From: Paralithodes platypus
Taxonomy: Eukaryota; Arthropoda; Malacostraca; Decapoda; Lithodidae
Assembly (NCBI GenBank): GCA_032716605.1
Contig: CM064506.1
Location: 84,390 to 148,389, forward strand
DNA length: 64,000 bases
Reading direction: 5' to 3'
Shown: piece by piece, positions 41,418 to 52,939 of the stretch
Layout: every line of letters begins with the position of its first letter
How positions within the stretch are numbered: position 1 is the stretch's first letter
Position numbers and translations under genes: made by a program
Notes under the pieces: model-generated
The model's database searches: none
The model's input: the letters and a program-made list of their open reading frames with translations, nothing else
What the model was told of the DNA's origin: nothing

Positions 41418-41567
41418 GAGGGAATTCCAGGAGTGTGTAGTGTGTGTGTGTGTGTGTGTACTTTTTTTGAGACTGTGTGTGTGTGTGGATGTTAGTTTGT
41501 GAGCGTGGGTGGATGTAAGTTTGAGACTGTGTGTGTGAATGTACGTTTGTTAGACTATGTTTGTATG
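41418..41567. repeat. (GT)n-rich array
   Basis: GTGTGTGT runs are broken by a GATGTAAGTTTGTGAGC-type unit that also occurs at 41930-42060. Confidence 0.85.
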
Positions 41568-41890
41568 TTTTTTTTTTTTTTTTTTTTGGTTCTATATTCC
41601 AACTTACTTCCTCTCGGGCATAGGCTGAGAGCCTTAACATTCACCGCTTTACAATGAACAGTGAAGCCCGTGAGGTCTTGTTCCAGTATAGGGAGTGAGA
41701 CATGTGAAGCACATAGAGTACAACGAGCACCTGCCATCTTGCCTTCACATGAGGCACGGTGCTCACTCATGGCCCGAAACGACCCCATCTCTGAAGCCAC
41801 CTCGTTCCCGTGCTTCACTGTTTCACCCCCTACACTCAGACTCTCACACTTACACACACACAACGCCACCTGTTGAGCAGGTAACTCACC
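41565..41890 (-). mobile_element. Poly(A)-tailed retroposon, copy 2
   Basis: This is the homologue of 12003-12335 with a clean 20-base T-run (poly(A) on the minus strand) at 41568-41587. It lies inside a GT-rich array, so that array was the target. Confidence 0.6.
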
Positions 41891-42362
41891 ATGTGTGTGT
41901 ATATGTGTGTGTGTGTGGGTGTGGGTGGGTGGATGTAAGTTTGTGAGTGGGTGGATCTAAGTTTGAGACTGTGTGTGTGTGTATGAGTGTTCATGTACGT
42001 TTGTTACTCTCTCTCTCTCTCTCTCTGTGGATGTAAGTTTGTGAATATGTGACTGTAAGTGTCTGAGACTGTGTATGTGTGTGTTCTTGTTGTTATGTGT
42101 GTGTACTTGTGTGTGTGTGTGGGTGTGTGTTATGTATGTGTGTGTGTGTGTGTTCTTGTTGCTGTGTAGGTGTACTTGTGTGTGTGTGGGTGTGTGTGTG
42201 TGTGTCCTGCATTATGTTTTGACACGTACAGGTAGCCACTACAGTCTTGAGGGTTTGGCACTCTTAGTATTCTCTCTCTCTCTCTTTCTCTTACACGCAC
42301 ACAGACATCACCTTACTTATATATCTCATTTCATCTCTCCTCACCTCTCCTCCTCCTAACAT
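41891..42362. repeat. (GT)n, then CT-rich low-complexity sequence
   Basis: TGTG arrays run to about 42205, followed by CTCTCTCT at 42272-42292 and CT-rich sequence into which the next LINE is inserted. Confidence 0.85.
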
Positions 42363-42481
42363 TGGTTTTCAATAAATCCTTGCAGTCCGGGACTATACCT
42401 GATGAATTAACGTAACTTCGATATTTAAAAAAGGCAACAAATCTTTACCTAGTAACTGTCGTCCAATTAGTTTAACCTCAG

Positions 42482-42876
42482 TTGTCTGTAAAACTCATGA
42501 GAGACAGACTCTTCAGTCACTTAGAGGAAAACAACATACTCAGAGATACTCAACATGGCTTCCGTAACAAACTTTCCTGCTTGACGAACCTCTTAGACTT
42601 CTTCTACGATTTCCTCTATCTATATGACGAGAGTAAAACTGTAGATATTATATACCTTGATTATCGAAAGGCCTTTGACAAAGTATCCCACAAACGTTTA
42701 TTGATAAATTCAAAAGCGCATGGAATACAAGGCGGAGTGTTGAGATGGATAGGAAAATGGGTCAGTGAAGGAAAGCAAAGGGTAGTCATAAACGGTAAAA
42801 CATCGAAATGGGCCAATGTAACTAGCGGGGTACTCTATGGATCGGTTCTAGGGCCAGTTATCTTCCAGTTATCTTC
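42482..42876 (+). pseudogene. Outer CR1 RT, left part
   Basis: RT motifs QHGFRNKLSC and IYLDYRKAFDKVSH are readable, with substitutions (SGVLYGSVLG instead of SGVPQGSVLG). The frame ends at the nested junction, where CCAGTTATCTT is tandemly duplicated (42854-42875). Confidence 0.75.
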
Positions 42877-44001
42877 CTAGGACCAATTCTCTTTCTAATT
42901 TACATCAACGACATAGATGAGGGTCTCACCTGTACAATCTCAAAATTTGCTGACGATACAAAAATTGCAAATAGCGTACTCTCAAAAGAACAAGTTGACG
43001 ATATGCAACACAATCTAGATAAATTGTCATGTTGGGCCCAAATTTGGCAAATGAGTTTCAATGCGGATAAATGTAAAGTACTACATATCGGATACCTAAA
43101 TGAGAAAGCAAACTATTCGATGAATGGCACTCAGCTTAAGATTGTAAACAGAGAAACCGATCTGGGAGTAACAATATCGAGTAACCTAAAACCGAGTCAA
43201 CAATGTTCAGAAGTTGTTAAGAAGGCAAACAAAATAATTGGCTTTATAGGCAGGTCATTTGAGCATAAATCCAAAGAAGTTGTCCTAACCCTTTACAATT
43301 CCTTAGTCCGCCCTCTTCTGGAATACTGCGTTCAATCCTGGTGCCCTTATTACCAAAAGATATAAACAAGCTAGAACGAGTTCAACGTAGAGTTACCAAA
43401 ATGATACCTAGCCTAAAGAACAAACCATACGAAGAGCGTCTTAGAGAATTAAATATATTTCCTTTAACCCAGCGCAGATTAAGAGGTGACTTAATTCAAG
43501 TGTTCAAAATCATCAAAGGCATCGACAATATGAACTGTAGTAAGTACTTCACTATCGACCAATCTAATTACACGCGGGGAAACGGTTGCAAAATTATTGG
43601 TAAATCTTTTAACTCACACGAATCTAAGAATTTCTTCTTCAATCGAGTTGTCAACTTGTGGAATGGGCTTCCCCGAAACGTTATAGACTGCATCACCGTT
43701 GATTCATTTAAACTCCGCCTAGACAAATATCTCGCATCAAACCCGCGACTGACTGCGTTTGTAAATGAATAACTTTATTTTATCCCCCCCTCAGTTACTA
43801 ACCCATCTGTCCCCTACTAACTTCCTAATCCTGCCACAGACATTAGTTCCAGGGCAGTAATTCCGTTTCCAATGTTCCCTTACCCACTCTAAACCACTGT
43901 TTGGACACTTGATCCTCAGTGTTTTGGAGGACAAGCAACCTAGAAGGGTCACTAGATCTGTTGTTGCTTGATTTCCTTTGTACTCCTTTGTACTCCTTTG
44001 T
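42877..44001 (+). pseudogene. Inner CR1: RT C-terminal part and 3' UTR
   Basis: It enters at GPILFLIYINDI, carries FADDTKI, and continues through NADKCKVLHIGYLNEK and the C-terminal region PYEERLRELNIFPLTQRR. A four-base A-run at 43354-43357 (five in in-frame copies) breaks the frame. The 3' UTR and terminal repeats follow. Confidence 0.8.
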
Positions 44002-44970
44002 AGTTTACATAAACGACATCTCAAAGTTTGCAGACGATACAAAAATTGCAAATACCGTAATCTCAAATGAACATGTAGAACATATGCAAAATTACCTAGA
44101 TAAGCTGTCATGTTGGGCTCAAATATGGCAAATAAGTTTTAATTCTTGTAAAATTGTAAAGTACTCCATATCGGACCCGACATGAGAAGGCAAACTATTC
44201 AATGAATGGCATTCATCTTAAGAGTGTAGACAGGGAAATAAATTTGGGAGTAACACTATCGAATAACCTAAAACTCGGTCAACAATATACAAAGGTTGCT
44301 ATGATGGCACACAAAATATAGGCTGGCAATTAGAGCATAAATCCAAAGATGTAATCCTCACTCATTGCAATTTATTTGTCCGTCTTTTTCTGGAATATAA
44401 TAATAATAATAATAATAATAATATGTTTATTTAGTATCATTTTTACAATTGCAACCATAGAGTTGCGTTCAATCCTGGTGCCCTTATTACCAAAAAGATA
44501 TTGATTAACTTGAACGAGTTTAACGTAGAGTTACCAAAATGATAACTAATCTAAGCAACCAACCATACGAGGAGCGTCTTAGATAATTAAATATATCTCC
44601 TTTTACCCAGCGCAGACCAAGAATTTCTTCAAGTTTTGAACTTGTGGAATGGGCATCCTCGATATGTTATACTCATCGCCTAGAGTGACAAACACCTCGG
44701 CTCAAACCCGTAACTGACTGCATTTGTAAATAAATAAGTTTTCTCCTTTTTACTGGGATACATTGAGGATTACTACATGTATACATAATTATATAACTAA
44801 GATACTCCTTACTTTTCATTAGTTTTAGGGCAGAACTTCCCTTTTAAATTGTCCCTTACCCACTCTGAACTACTGTTAGGCACTTGAACAGCAGTGATTT
44901 AGAGGCCAGGCAACCTCCAGGAGTCGCTAGACCTGTTGTTGCTTTACTTCCTTTGTACTCCTTTGTACTA
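44002..44970 (+). pseudogene. Outer CR1, right part
   Basis: Degraded FADDTKIANTVISNEHVEHM, a small deletion, multiple indels, and an inserted (AAT)n at 44396-44422. The CR1 3' UTR and TTTGTACTCCTTTGTAC end are still recognisable. Confidence 0.7.
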
Positions 44971-45107
44971 TCCCCATCTCTTCTCTCCTCACCTCCCCCT
45001 TCTTTCTTCACCCCCATCTCTCTCTCTCTCTCTCTCTCTCTCTAACACTCACAATTCCTGCTATTCACCATTGGAACCAGACCATTATATAACCACTTAA
45101 GCCGCTA
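44971..45107. repeat. CT-rich sequence with (CT)n
   Basis: It continues the CT-rich context found left of the LINE (42270-42360). (CT)n lies at 45019-45043. Confidence 0.75.
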
Positions 45108-45315
45108 TCACACGAGCGCTCTTTCCCTCAACATGTACGCTCAGCACTGGTCTGGCTTCTTATGAGGTGAATTTTTTTAATATTTCGGATGCGTAAATTC
45201 ATCTATCATCAGTCTAGTTTCCGATTCCAGTGAAAAATATTCCAGAAACGTTGCCAGATTTTTTTTGATTATCCAATGTTGACTAAAAAAGCTTTCGTGT
45301 GATACCAGCTTTACT
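45108..45315. mobile_element. F-repeat MITE, copy 1
   Basis: Inverted ends GCTATCACACGAGCGCTCT / AAAAGCTTTCGTGTGATACC enclose about 200 bp. A related copy is at 53993-54215 in the opposite orientation. Confidence 0.6.
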
Positions 45316-45359
45316 TTGATGATGGTCGCAGTGTTGTCATTAACACTGAACTTATGCGC

Positions 45360-45545
45360 TACGTAAGGGGAGTTTTTTTGTTCTGGACCCCCTTCTTCCT
45401 CATGCTTAGACTCATTAGTTTTGAGATTTTAAGACGTTCGCTTCATCAGTTTGGAGATTTTAAGAGCTTTCGCCCCACTTCTTTGTCAATGTTGAGACCT
45501 TTCGTGCCAATTAGATGTCAAATATTTCAGCTCAAACAGGGCTAG
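45360..45545 (+). mobile_element. TTAA-G MITE, truncated
   Basis: GTAAGGGGAGTTTTTTTGTTC...CTTCCTCATGCTTAGACTC...CCAATTAGATGTCAAATATT is the first half only. Confidence 0.6.
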
Positions 45546-45895
45546 AACAATCGAGCTAACATTTCTACCATTTGGGAACATTCAGCTGGGGAATATATGT
45601 GGAAACATACAGCCCATTTGCTCCAGCCCTTTTGGAGTTCCAGAGGTTAGGGTTCACGTTTTTTGGCCTACTTAAAATGAATGGAATATAGTAATAATGG
45701 AATAAAGTTAACATATACGACCTGTCCTATCTCCTACTAACTTCACTATTTTTTTTAGAATAGTATAAGAATACAATTGATAGTATTGTGCCTTATTGGT
45801 AAAAACTGCAATGCCATAGCTAGTATATTCCTTGTCATTCTTTGTAGCTAACTCTCAATTATTATCTATATATTTATACATCTATCTAACCTCTC
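45546..45895. other. Gene-free stretch with a G-repeat fragment
   Basis: ATATACAGCCCATTTGCTCCAG-like sequence at 45595-45640 recurs at about 60150. Otherwise no feature is recognised. Confidence 0.45.
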
Positions 45896-46576
45896 GCCTA
45901 AATCAACTCTATCTATCTATATCTATCTAATCTATCTTCTAATTTAACTCTATCTAATCTCCTAAGTCAACACTTTTTCTTTTTATCTGTATATCTATCT
46001 AATCTCTCCCCTAACTCAACTATCTATCTATCTATTATCTCTAACTCACCTATCTATCTATCTATTCTCTTTCCTAACTCAACTCTCTATCTGTCTATCT
46101 ATCTACAGTATCTATCAATCTATATATTCTCTCTCGTAACTCACCTATCGATCTATCTATCTACCTATTATCTCTCCTAACTCAACTCTTTATCTATCTA
46201 TCTATTCTCTCGCCTATATAGCCATCTATATATCTATTCCGTCTCCTAACTCAACTCTTCATCTATCTATCTAATATCTCTCTTAACTCACCTATCTATC
46301 TATCTATTCTCTCTCCTAACTCGCCTATCTATCTATCTATCTATCTGTCTATCTCTATTTATCTCTTTATCTATATACCTCTCCCCTAATTCAACTCTCT
46401 ATCTATGTATATATTCTCTCTCCTAACTCACCTATCTATCTATCTATATATTCTCCTAACTCCCCTATCTATCTAATCTCTCTCCTAACTCAACTCTGTA
46501 TCTATCTATCTATATGTTCACTCCCCTAACTCACCTATCTATCTATCTATATATCTATCTATTCTCTCTCCTATAT
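45896..46576. repeat. CTAT tetranucleotide array, left arm
   Basis: (CTAT)n blocks are separated by TCTCTCTCCTAACTCAACT-like spacers. The same pattern continues after 52673. Confidence 0.92.
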
Positions 46577-47177
46577 CAGAAAGAAAAAAGTAGTTACTTC
46601 AACTGTTGGACCGTTAGTCGATGAAAATGGAGAATACACCAAAAACGAAGTGCAAATGAGTAATGCCCTCAATACCTTCTTTGCATCAGTTTTTACAACC
46701 GAAGACCTCAGTGATATCCCTACACCATCGCCGATTCAGATTGATAATTCAGATGTTCTAAGCAATATCACCGTTACAGAAAGAGAAGTATTGAATTGTT
46801 TAGATAAACTCAAGGTAAATAAAACGCCTGGACCTGATACAATCTCGCCTAGAGTTCTAAAGGAAGCTAAGGATGAGCTCTCCAAACCACTGACATTACT
46901 ATTCAATAAATCCTTGCAGTCTGGAACTATGCCTGATCAGTGAAAGCTAGCCAACGTAACACCGATATTCAAAAAAGGCAGCAAATCCCTACCCAGTAAC
47001 TATCGTCCGATTAGCTTAACCTCAATTGTATGTAAAATGCTAGAAACGGTCATAAGAGACAGACTCGTAAATCACTTAGAGGCAAATAACTTACTTAAAG
47101 ATACTCAACACGGCTTTCGTAAATAACGTTCCTGTTTAACAAACCTCTTAGACTTCTTCCACGATATCCTCAACCTC
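46577..47177 (+). pseudogene. Outer CR1 RT, left part
   Basis: It begins at RKKKVVTSTVGPLVDENGEY and reads through NALNTFFASVFTTEDLSDI and RPISLTSIVCKMLE to HGFRK. There are two nonsense changes, one after GTMPDQ and one in HGFRK. Confidence 0.85.
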
Positions 47178-48158
47178 AACGCCTTCACCAGGAAGCTGGA
47201 ATCACTCCAAGAGTTAGTAACACTCAACGTTGGAGTATCACTAACTCCAATTGTTTCAACTCCAGCATCCACCACCGCCCCAACGTCATCTGCCAACAAT
47301 CCAACACCTGCAGTAGACACTGCAGCAGATGCTTCTGACGAACCTGAGCCGACATCAAACCAGGACAGCCGCCCTGTTCACCTTAGTCTCTCCCCCACTC
47401 CTCGTGCAAGAAGCCTGCTAGCACGAACAGTACCAACCCCTCGCCCCCGTTCTAACCACTCCTCTCCCCGACCTGTACGTAGAGTCCCGCCACCACAGGT
47501 TTCCGGATTTACACCAGTGAGGAACGGTGCACGGCCAACGCAGAAAAGGTCTCATTTACCAGTCACAATGTCAAACAGATTTGAGATATTGGTAGAGATG
47601 GAAGACGAACCAGAAGAGACCAGGCTCGTTGGGGATTCCATCCTACGAGGACAGGTCGAAGAGTTCTGCGATAGAGTCCCAAATCAACGAACAAGATTTT
47701 GCATCCCAGGAGCTGGACTAGACGACATTGTGGAAGCCTTCGAAGATACCACAAAGGATGCAAATGAAAATACCCTTTTTGTCATCCATGCTGGTTCAAA
47801 TGACGTCATGCGCACCAGATCCGAAGAGTTGATGGAGAAATATCGCAAGATGATCCAGCACTACAAAAACAAGTCAAGGAATATCATCATCTCAGGCATT
47901 CTCCCCAAGATCGACGCACCTGACAAATTCTACGACAAGGCCTTCAGCACAAATAGCCGACTAAAATATTTGTGTCTGAGGGAAGAAGTTGAATTCATCA
48001 ACCTCTGGGACAACTTCTACAACCAGCCTACTCTGTTCAGCAAGGATGGCACTTATCTAAACCCTGTGGGTTCAGCACGCATGGGTCGTCTCCTACACGA
48101 AACAGTCCGCAGCCATGGATCAAAAAACGCCATCCGAGAAGAAGCAGCAGTGACATAA
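47178..48158 (+). CDS. CR1 ORF1 with SGNH-hydrolase (esterase) domain, 5'-truncated
   Basis: The frame is open from the junction with no start Met. It begins with FTRKLESLQELV, then about 100 Pro/Ser/Thr/Arg-rich residues, then an SGNH-type domain: VGDSILRGQ (block I, Ser), an intermediate GLDDIVEAF, HAGSNDVM (GxND block) and KDGTYLNPVGSARM (block V). ORF1 esterase domains are characteristic of many CR1 elements. The expected catalytic His of DGxH is Tyr here (codon TAT), so this copy's hydrolase is probably inactive. It ends in a normal stop before the ORF1-ORF2 linker. Confidence 0.75.
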   Translation, partial: NAFTRKLESLQELVTLNVGVSLTPIVSTPASTTAPTSSANNPTPAVDTAADASDEPEPTSNQDSRPVHLSLSPTPRARSLLARTVPTPRPRSNHSSPRPVRRVPPPQVSGFTPVRNGARPTQKRSHLPVTMSNRFEILVEMEDEPEETRLVGDSILRGQVEEFCDRVPNQRTRFCIPGAGLDDIVEAFEDTTKDANENTLFVIHAGSNDVMRTRSEELMEKYRKMIQHYKNKSRNIIISGILPKIDAPDKFYDKAFSTNSRLKYLCLREEVEFINLWDNFYNQPTLFSKDGTYLNPVGSARMGRLLHETVRSHGSKNAIREEAAVT

Positions 48159-48300
48159 ATCATCCAACGCCAAGAAAAAAACAGAGGCAACCGAGGACCA
48201 CCAGCGATAACGACCGAAGACAGCGAGGACCGAGGACAGCCATGAACATAAATGTAGATCCGACAAGAACCAAAAATATTATTAAAGAGCGTTCCGTTCC

Positions 48301-49258
48301 GTGAGTTCTAAAATAACAAATTTAAAGGTTTTCTATGCAAACGCTCGTAGCATACGCAATAAATTTTCAGATTTAGAGGAGCTAGTGTTTACAGAAAATT
48401 ATGATGTGATTGGCATAACAGAATCGTGGCTCAATACAGAAGATAGACTTTTTAGCAGAGTATTCACTTCCCGGTTATGTAATGTTTGAGAAAAGCCGAA
48501 TAAATCGAAATGGAGGTGGCGTTTTACTTTATATCAAAGAAAGTCTTAACCCTACCCTCTTGTCAAAACCTCAAATTGTGAACGTCGACGCATCTTTTGT
48601 GCTAATAAAGAATAATAAAGGTACAAAAATAATACTTGCATTAATATACAGACCTCCAGCTCAATCAGTGCAAACTGACCGAGAAATTTACGAACAAATT
48701 GCAGATGTAAGTAACTCACAAGATACCGTAATTTTTGGCGACTTTAATTTACCTGTGACCAAGTGGGGCGATACTCTTACTTCACACTCCGGACATGACT
48801 TATATACGAACTGGCAAGAGAGTTCGCTTTATCAATTTGTTCGAACACCGACCCGTGGTAGTAACGTTCTTGACATTGTACTTGCAACAAAAGAAGAATT
48901 AATAGAGAATTTGAATGTTGGTGATGAATTCAGTAACAGCGACCATCGTACGATAACTTTCACTTTAAAGTTTACTAGTAACGAACCAAATAGTAGCATC
49001 GAAAAAGTCCCTAATTTCAAGAAAGCAAACTTCCATAAACTTAGAGCTATGTTTAAAGAAACTGACTGGAGCTTTTTAATTAACAATAACGACATAAATA
49101 CATCTTGGAAGTTATTCGAAACCACTTACCTAAAAGCAGTGCAAGACTGCATACCATCGAAAATACGGCGTCCAGGCCATAATAATAAGCCCAAATGGTG
49201 GAATAAAGATATTTCAAACTGTCTGCTTGCTAAAAAAAATTTGCTAATGATAGATTAA
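48301..49258 (+). pseudogene. Inner CR1 endonuclease
   Basis: KVFYANARSIRNKFSDLEEL, NGGGVLLYIKESLNPTL, ALIYRPPAQS, GDFNLPVTKWGD and SNSDHRTITFTL give a complete APE-type domain in two frames. A 2-base deletion near 48445 separates the first 60 codons. A longer A-run at 49232-49239 shifts the frame before the RT. Confidence 0.85.
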
Positions 49259-49284
49259 AATCCTCACAAAATGACGAAGAACGG

Positions 49285-51115
49285 GTGAAATTTGTAGAGA
49301 TACGACGCAAAGCCAAAAAGTTAATTAAGCAAAGTAAAAAGACCTTAGAGTTACATATTGCAAATCAAAGTAAAACAAACCCGAAAGAATTCTATAGTTA
49401 TATCAAAAAGAAAAAAGTAGTTACTTCAACTGTTGCACCGTTAGTCGATGAAAATGGAGAGTACACCAAAGACGAAGTACAAATGAGTAATGCCCTCAAT
49501 ACCTTCTTTGCATCAGTTTTTACAACAGAAGACCTCAGTGATATCCCTACACCATCGCCGATTCAGATTGATAATTCGGATGTTCTAAGCAATATCACCG
49601 TTACAGAGAGAGAAGTATTGAATTGTTTAGATAAACTCAAGGTAAATAAAACGCCTGGACCTGATACAATCTCGCCTAGAGTTCTAAAGGAAGCTAAGGA
49701 TGAGCTCTCCAAACCACTGACATTACTATTCAATAAATCCTTGCAGTCTGGAACTATGCCTGATCAGTGGAAGCTAGCCAACGTAACACCGATATTCAAA
49801 AAAGGCAGCAAATCCCTACCCAGTAACTATCGTCCAATTAGCTTAACCTCAGTTGTATGTAAAATGCTAGAAACGGTCATACGAGACAGACTCGTAAATC
49901 ATTTAGAGGAAAATAACATACTTAAAGATACTCAACACGGCTTTCGTAATAAACGTTCCTGTTTAACAAACCTCTTAGACTTCTTCCACGATATCCTCAA
50001 CCTCTACGATGAGAGTAAAGCTGTAGATATTATATACCTTGATTTTCAAAAGGCCTTTGACAAAGTTCCCCCACAAACGTTTACTGGTAAAACTAAAAGC
50101 GCATGGAATACAAGACGGTGTGTTGAAATGGATAGAAAATTGGCTTAGCGACAGAAAGCAAAGAGTAGTCATAAACGGTAAGGCATCTAAATGGACCAAT
50201 GTAAGTAGCGGGGTACCCCAGGGATCGGTACTAGGACCAATTCTCTTTCTAATTTACATCAACGACATAGATGAGGGTCTCACCTGTACAATCTCAAAAT
50301 TTGCTGACGATACAAAAATTGCAAATAGCGTACTCTCAAAAGAACAAGTTGACGATATGCAACACAATCTAGATAAATTGTCATGTTGGGCCCAAATTTG
50401 GCAAATGAGTTTCAATGCGGATAAATGTAAAGTACTACATATCGGATACCTAAATGAGAAAGCAAACTATTCGATGAATGGCACTCAGCTTAAGAATGTA
50501 AACAGAGAAACCGATCTGGGAGTAACAATATCGAGTAACCTAAAACCGAGTCAACAATGTTCAGGAGTTGTTAAGAAGGCAAACAAAATAATTGGCTTTA
50601 TAGGCAGGTCATTTGAGCATAAATCCAAAGAAGTTATCCTAACCCTTTACAATTCCTTAGTCCGCCCTCTTCTGGAATACTGCGTTCAATCCTGGTTCCC
50701 TTATTACCAAAAAGATATAAACAAGCTAGAACGAGTTCAACGTAGAGTTACCAAAATGATACCTAGCCTAAAGAACAAACCATACGAAGAGCGTCTTAGA
50801 GAATTAAATCTATTTCCTTTAACCCAGCGCATATTAAGAGGTGACTTAATTCAAGTGTTCAAAATCATCAAAGGCATCGACAATATGAACTGTAGTATCG
50901 ACCAAGCTAATTACACGCGGGGAAACGGTTGCAAAATTATTGGTAAATCTTTTAACTCACACGAATCTAAGAATTTCTTCTTCAATCGAGTTGTCAACTT
51001 GTGGAATGGGCTTCCCCGAAACGTTATAAACTGCATCACCGTTGATTCATTTAAACTCCGCCTAGACAAATATCTCGCATCAAACCCGCGACTGATTGCG
51101 TTTGTAAATGAATAA
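49285..51115 (+). pseudogene. Inner CR1 reverse transcriptase
   Basis: Complete RT in two overlapping frames. 49285-50148 runs to IYLDFQKAFDKVP, where an extra C in the CCCC run near 50070 shifts the frame. 50039-51115 continues RLLVKLKAHGIQDGVLKW, SGVPQGSVLGPILFLIYIND, FADDTKI and the C-terminal conserved region, to the natural stop. The five-A run at 50709-50713 keeps the C-terminal domain in frame, unlike in two other copies. Confidence 0.87.
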
Positions 51116-51333
51116 CTTTATTTTATCCCCCCCTCAGTTACTAACCCATCTGTCCCCTACTAACTTCCTAATCCTGCCACGGACATTAGTTCCAGGGCAG
51201 TAGTTCCCTTTCCAATGTTCCCTTACCCACTCTAAACCACTGTTTGGACACTTGATCCTCAGTGTTTTGGAGGACAAGCAACCTAGAAGGGTCACTAGAT
51301 CTGTTGTTGCTTGATTTCCTTTGTACTACTTTG
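51116..51333 (+). other. Inner CR1 3' UTR and terminal repeats
   Basis: AATAACTTTATTTTATCCCCCCC...CTTGATCCTCAGTGTTTTGG...TTGTTGCTTGATTTCCTTTGTACTACTTTG. The last two units are the CR1 3' tandem repeats. Confidence 0.8.
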
Positions 51334-52672
51334 TACGATGAGAGTAAAGCTGTAGATATTATATACCTTGATTTTCAAAAGGCCATTGACAAAGTTCCCC
51401 ACAAACGTTTACTGGTAAAACTAAAAGCGCATGGCATACAAGACGGTGTGTTAAAATGGATAGAAAATTGGCTCAGCGACAGAAAGCAAAGAGTAGTCAT
51501 AAACGGTAAGGCATCTAAATGGACCAATGTAAGTAGCGGGGTACCCCAGGGATCGGTACTAGGACCAATTCTCTTTCTAATTTACATCAACGACATAGAT
51601 GAGGGTCTCACCTGTACAATCTCAAAATTTGCTGACGATACAAAAATTGCAAATAGCGTACTCTCAAAAGAACAAGTTGACGATATGCAACACAATCTAG
51701 ATAAATTGTCATGTTGGGCCCAAATTTGGCAAATGAGTTTCAATGCGGATAAATGTAGAGTACTACATATCGGATACCTAAATGAGAAAGCAAACTATTC
51801 GATGAATGGCACTCAGCTTAAGAATGTAAACAGAGAAACCGATCTGGGAGTAACAATATCGAGTAACCTAAAACCGAGTCAACAATGTTCAGAAGTTGTT
51901 AAGAAGGCAAACACAATAATTGGCTTTATAGGCAGGTCATTTGAGCATAAATCCAAAGAAGTTATCCTAACCCTTTACAATTCCTTAGTCAGCCCTCTTC
52001 TGGAATACTGCGTTCAATCCTGGTGCCCTTATTACCAAAAAGATATAAACAAGCTAGAACGAGTTCAACGTAGAGTTACCAAAATGATACCTAGCCTAAA
52101 GAACAAACCATACGAAGAGCGTCTTAGAGAATTAAATCTATTTCCTTTAACCCAGCGCAGATTAAGAGGTGACAATTCAAGTGTTCAAAATCATCAAAGG
52201 CATGACAATATGAACTGTAGTAAGTACTTCACTATCGACCAATCTAATTACACGTGGGAAACGGTTGCAAAATTATTGGTAAATCTTTTAACTCACACGA
52301 ATCTAAGAATTTCTTCTTCAATCGAGTTGTCAACTTGTGGAATGGGCTTCCCCGAGAAGTTATAGACTGCAGCACCGTTGATTCATTTAAACTCCGCTTA
52401 GACAAATATCTCGCATCAAACCCGCGACTGACTGCGTTTGTAAATGAATAACTTTATTTTATCCCCCCCTCAGTTACTAACCCATCTGTCCCCTACTAAC
52501 TTCCTAATCCTGCCACGGACATTAGTTCCAGGGCAGTAGTTCCCTTTCCAATGTTCCCTTACCCTCTCTAAACCACTGTTTGGACACGTCTTGATCCTCA
52601 GTGTTTTGGAGTACAAGCAGCCTAGAAGGGTCACTAGATCTGTTGTTGCTTGATTTCCTTTGTACTCCTTTG
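51334..52672 (+). pseudogene. Outer CR1 RT, right part and 3' UTR
   Basis: It resumes at YDESKAVDIIYLDFQKA and carries SGVPQGSVLGP, FADDTKI and the C-terminal region. A small deletion after RRLRGD and another after TRGN-type sequence shift the frame (52170-52260). The 3' UTR ends TTTGTACTCCTTTGTACTCC at about 52670. Confidence 0.85.
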
Positions 52673-52862
52673 TACTCCTAACTTACCTCTATCTATCTAT
52701 CTATCTATCTATCTATTGTCTCCTAACTCAACTCTCTATCTATGTATCTATATCTATCTATTCTCTCTCCTAACTCAACTCTATCTATGTATCTATATCT
52801 ATCCAGCTATCTATTTTCTCACCCAACACCCCTATCTATCTATGTATCTATCTAATATATGT
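52673..52862. repeat. CTAT tetranucleotide array, right arm
   Basis: CTATCTATCTAT with TCTCCTAACTCAACTCT spacers, identical in type to 45896-46576. Confidence 0.92.
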
Positions 52863-52939
52863 TAATCCCGTAGTTCCTGTCATCCCACACGACACATTCC
52901 ACTTGAGCGTCAATCACGTGTTGCCGCTGGTGGATCCTC

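Larger units (their letters stand above)
42363..44970 (+). mobile_element. Nested CR1: older CR1 interrupted by a younger CR1
   Basis: The outer copy starts at about 42366 (TTTCAATAAATCCTTGCAG) and stops in the RT at about 42876. The inner copy runs from 42877 to about 44001 and ends in TTTGTACTCC repeats. The outer copy resumes at 44002 (GTTTACATAAACGACAT) exactly where it left off, and ends at 44970 in its own TTTGTACTCCTTTGTAC. Outer pieces are clearly more diverged than the inner. Confidence 0.8.
46577..52672 (+). mobile_element. Nested CR1: 5'-truncated outer CR1 split by a nearly full-length CR1
   Basis: The outer copy (46577-47177, resuming at about 51334-52672) is split in the RT between CTCAACCTC and TACGATGAGAG, adjacent bases in intact copies. 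The inner copy (47178-51333) starts inside ORF1 and ends in the CR1 3' repeats. The outer copy lies within the CTAT array, which flanks it on both sides. Confidence 0.87.
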
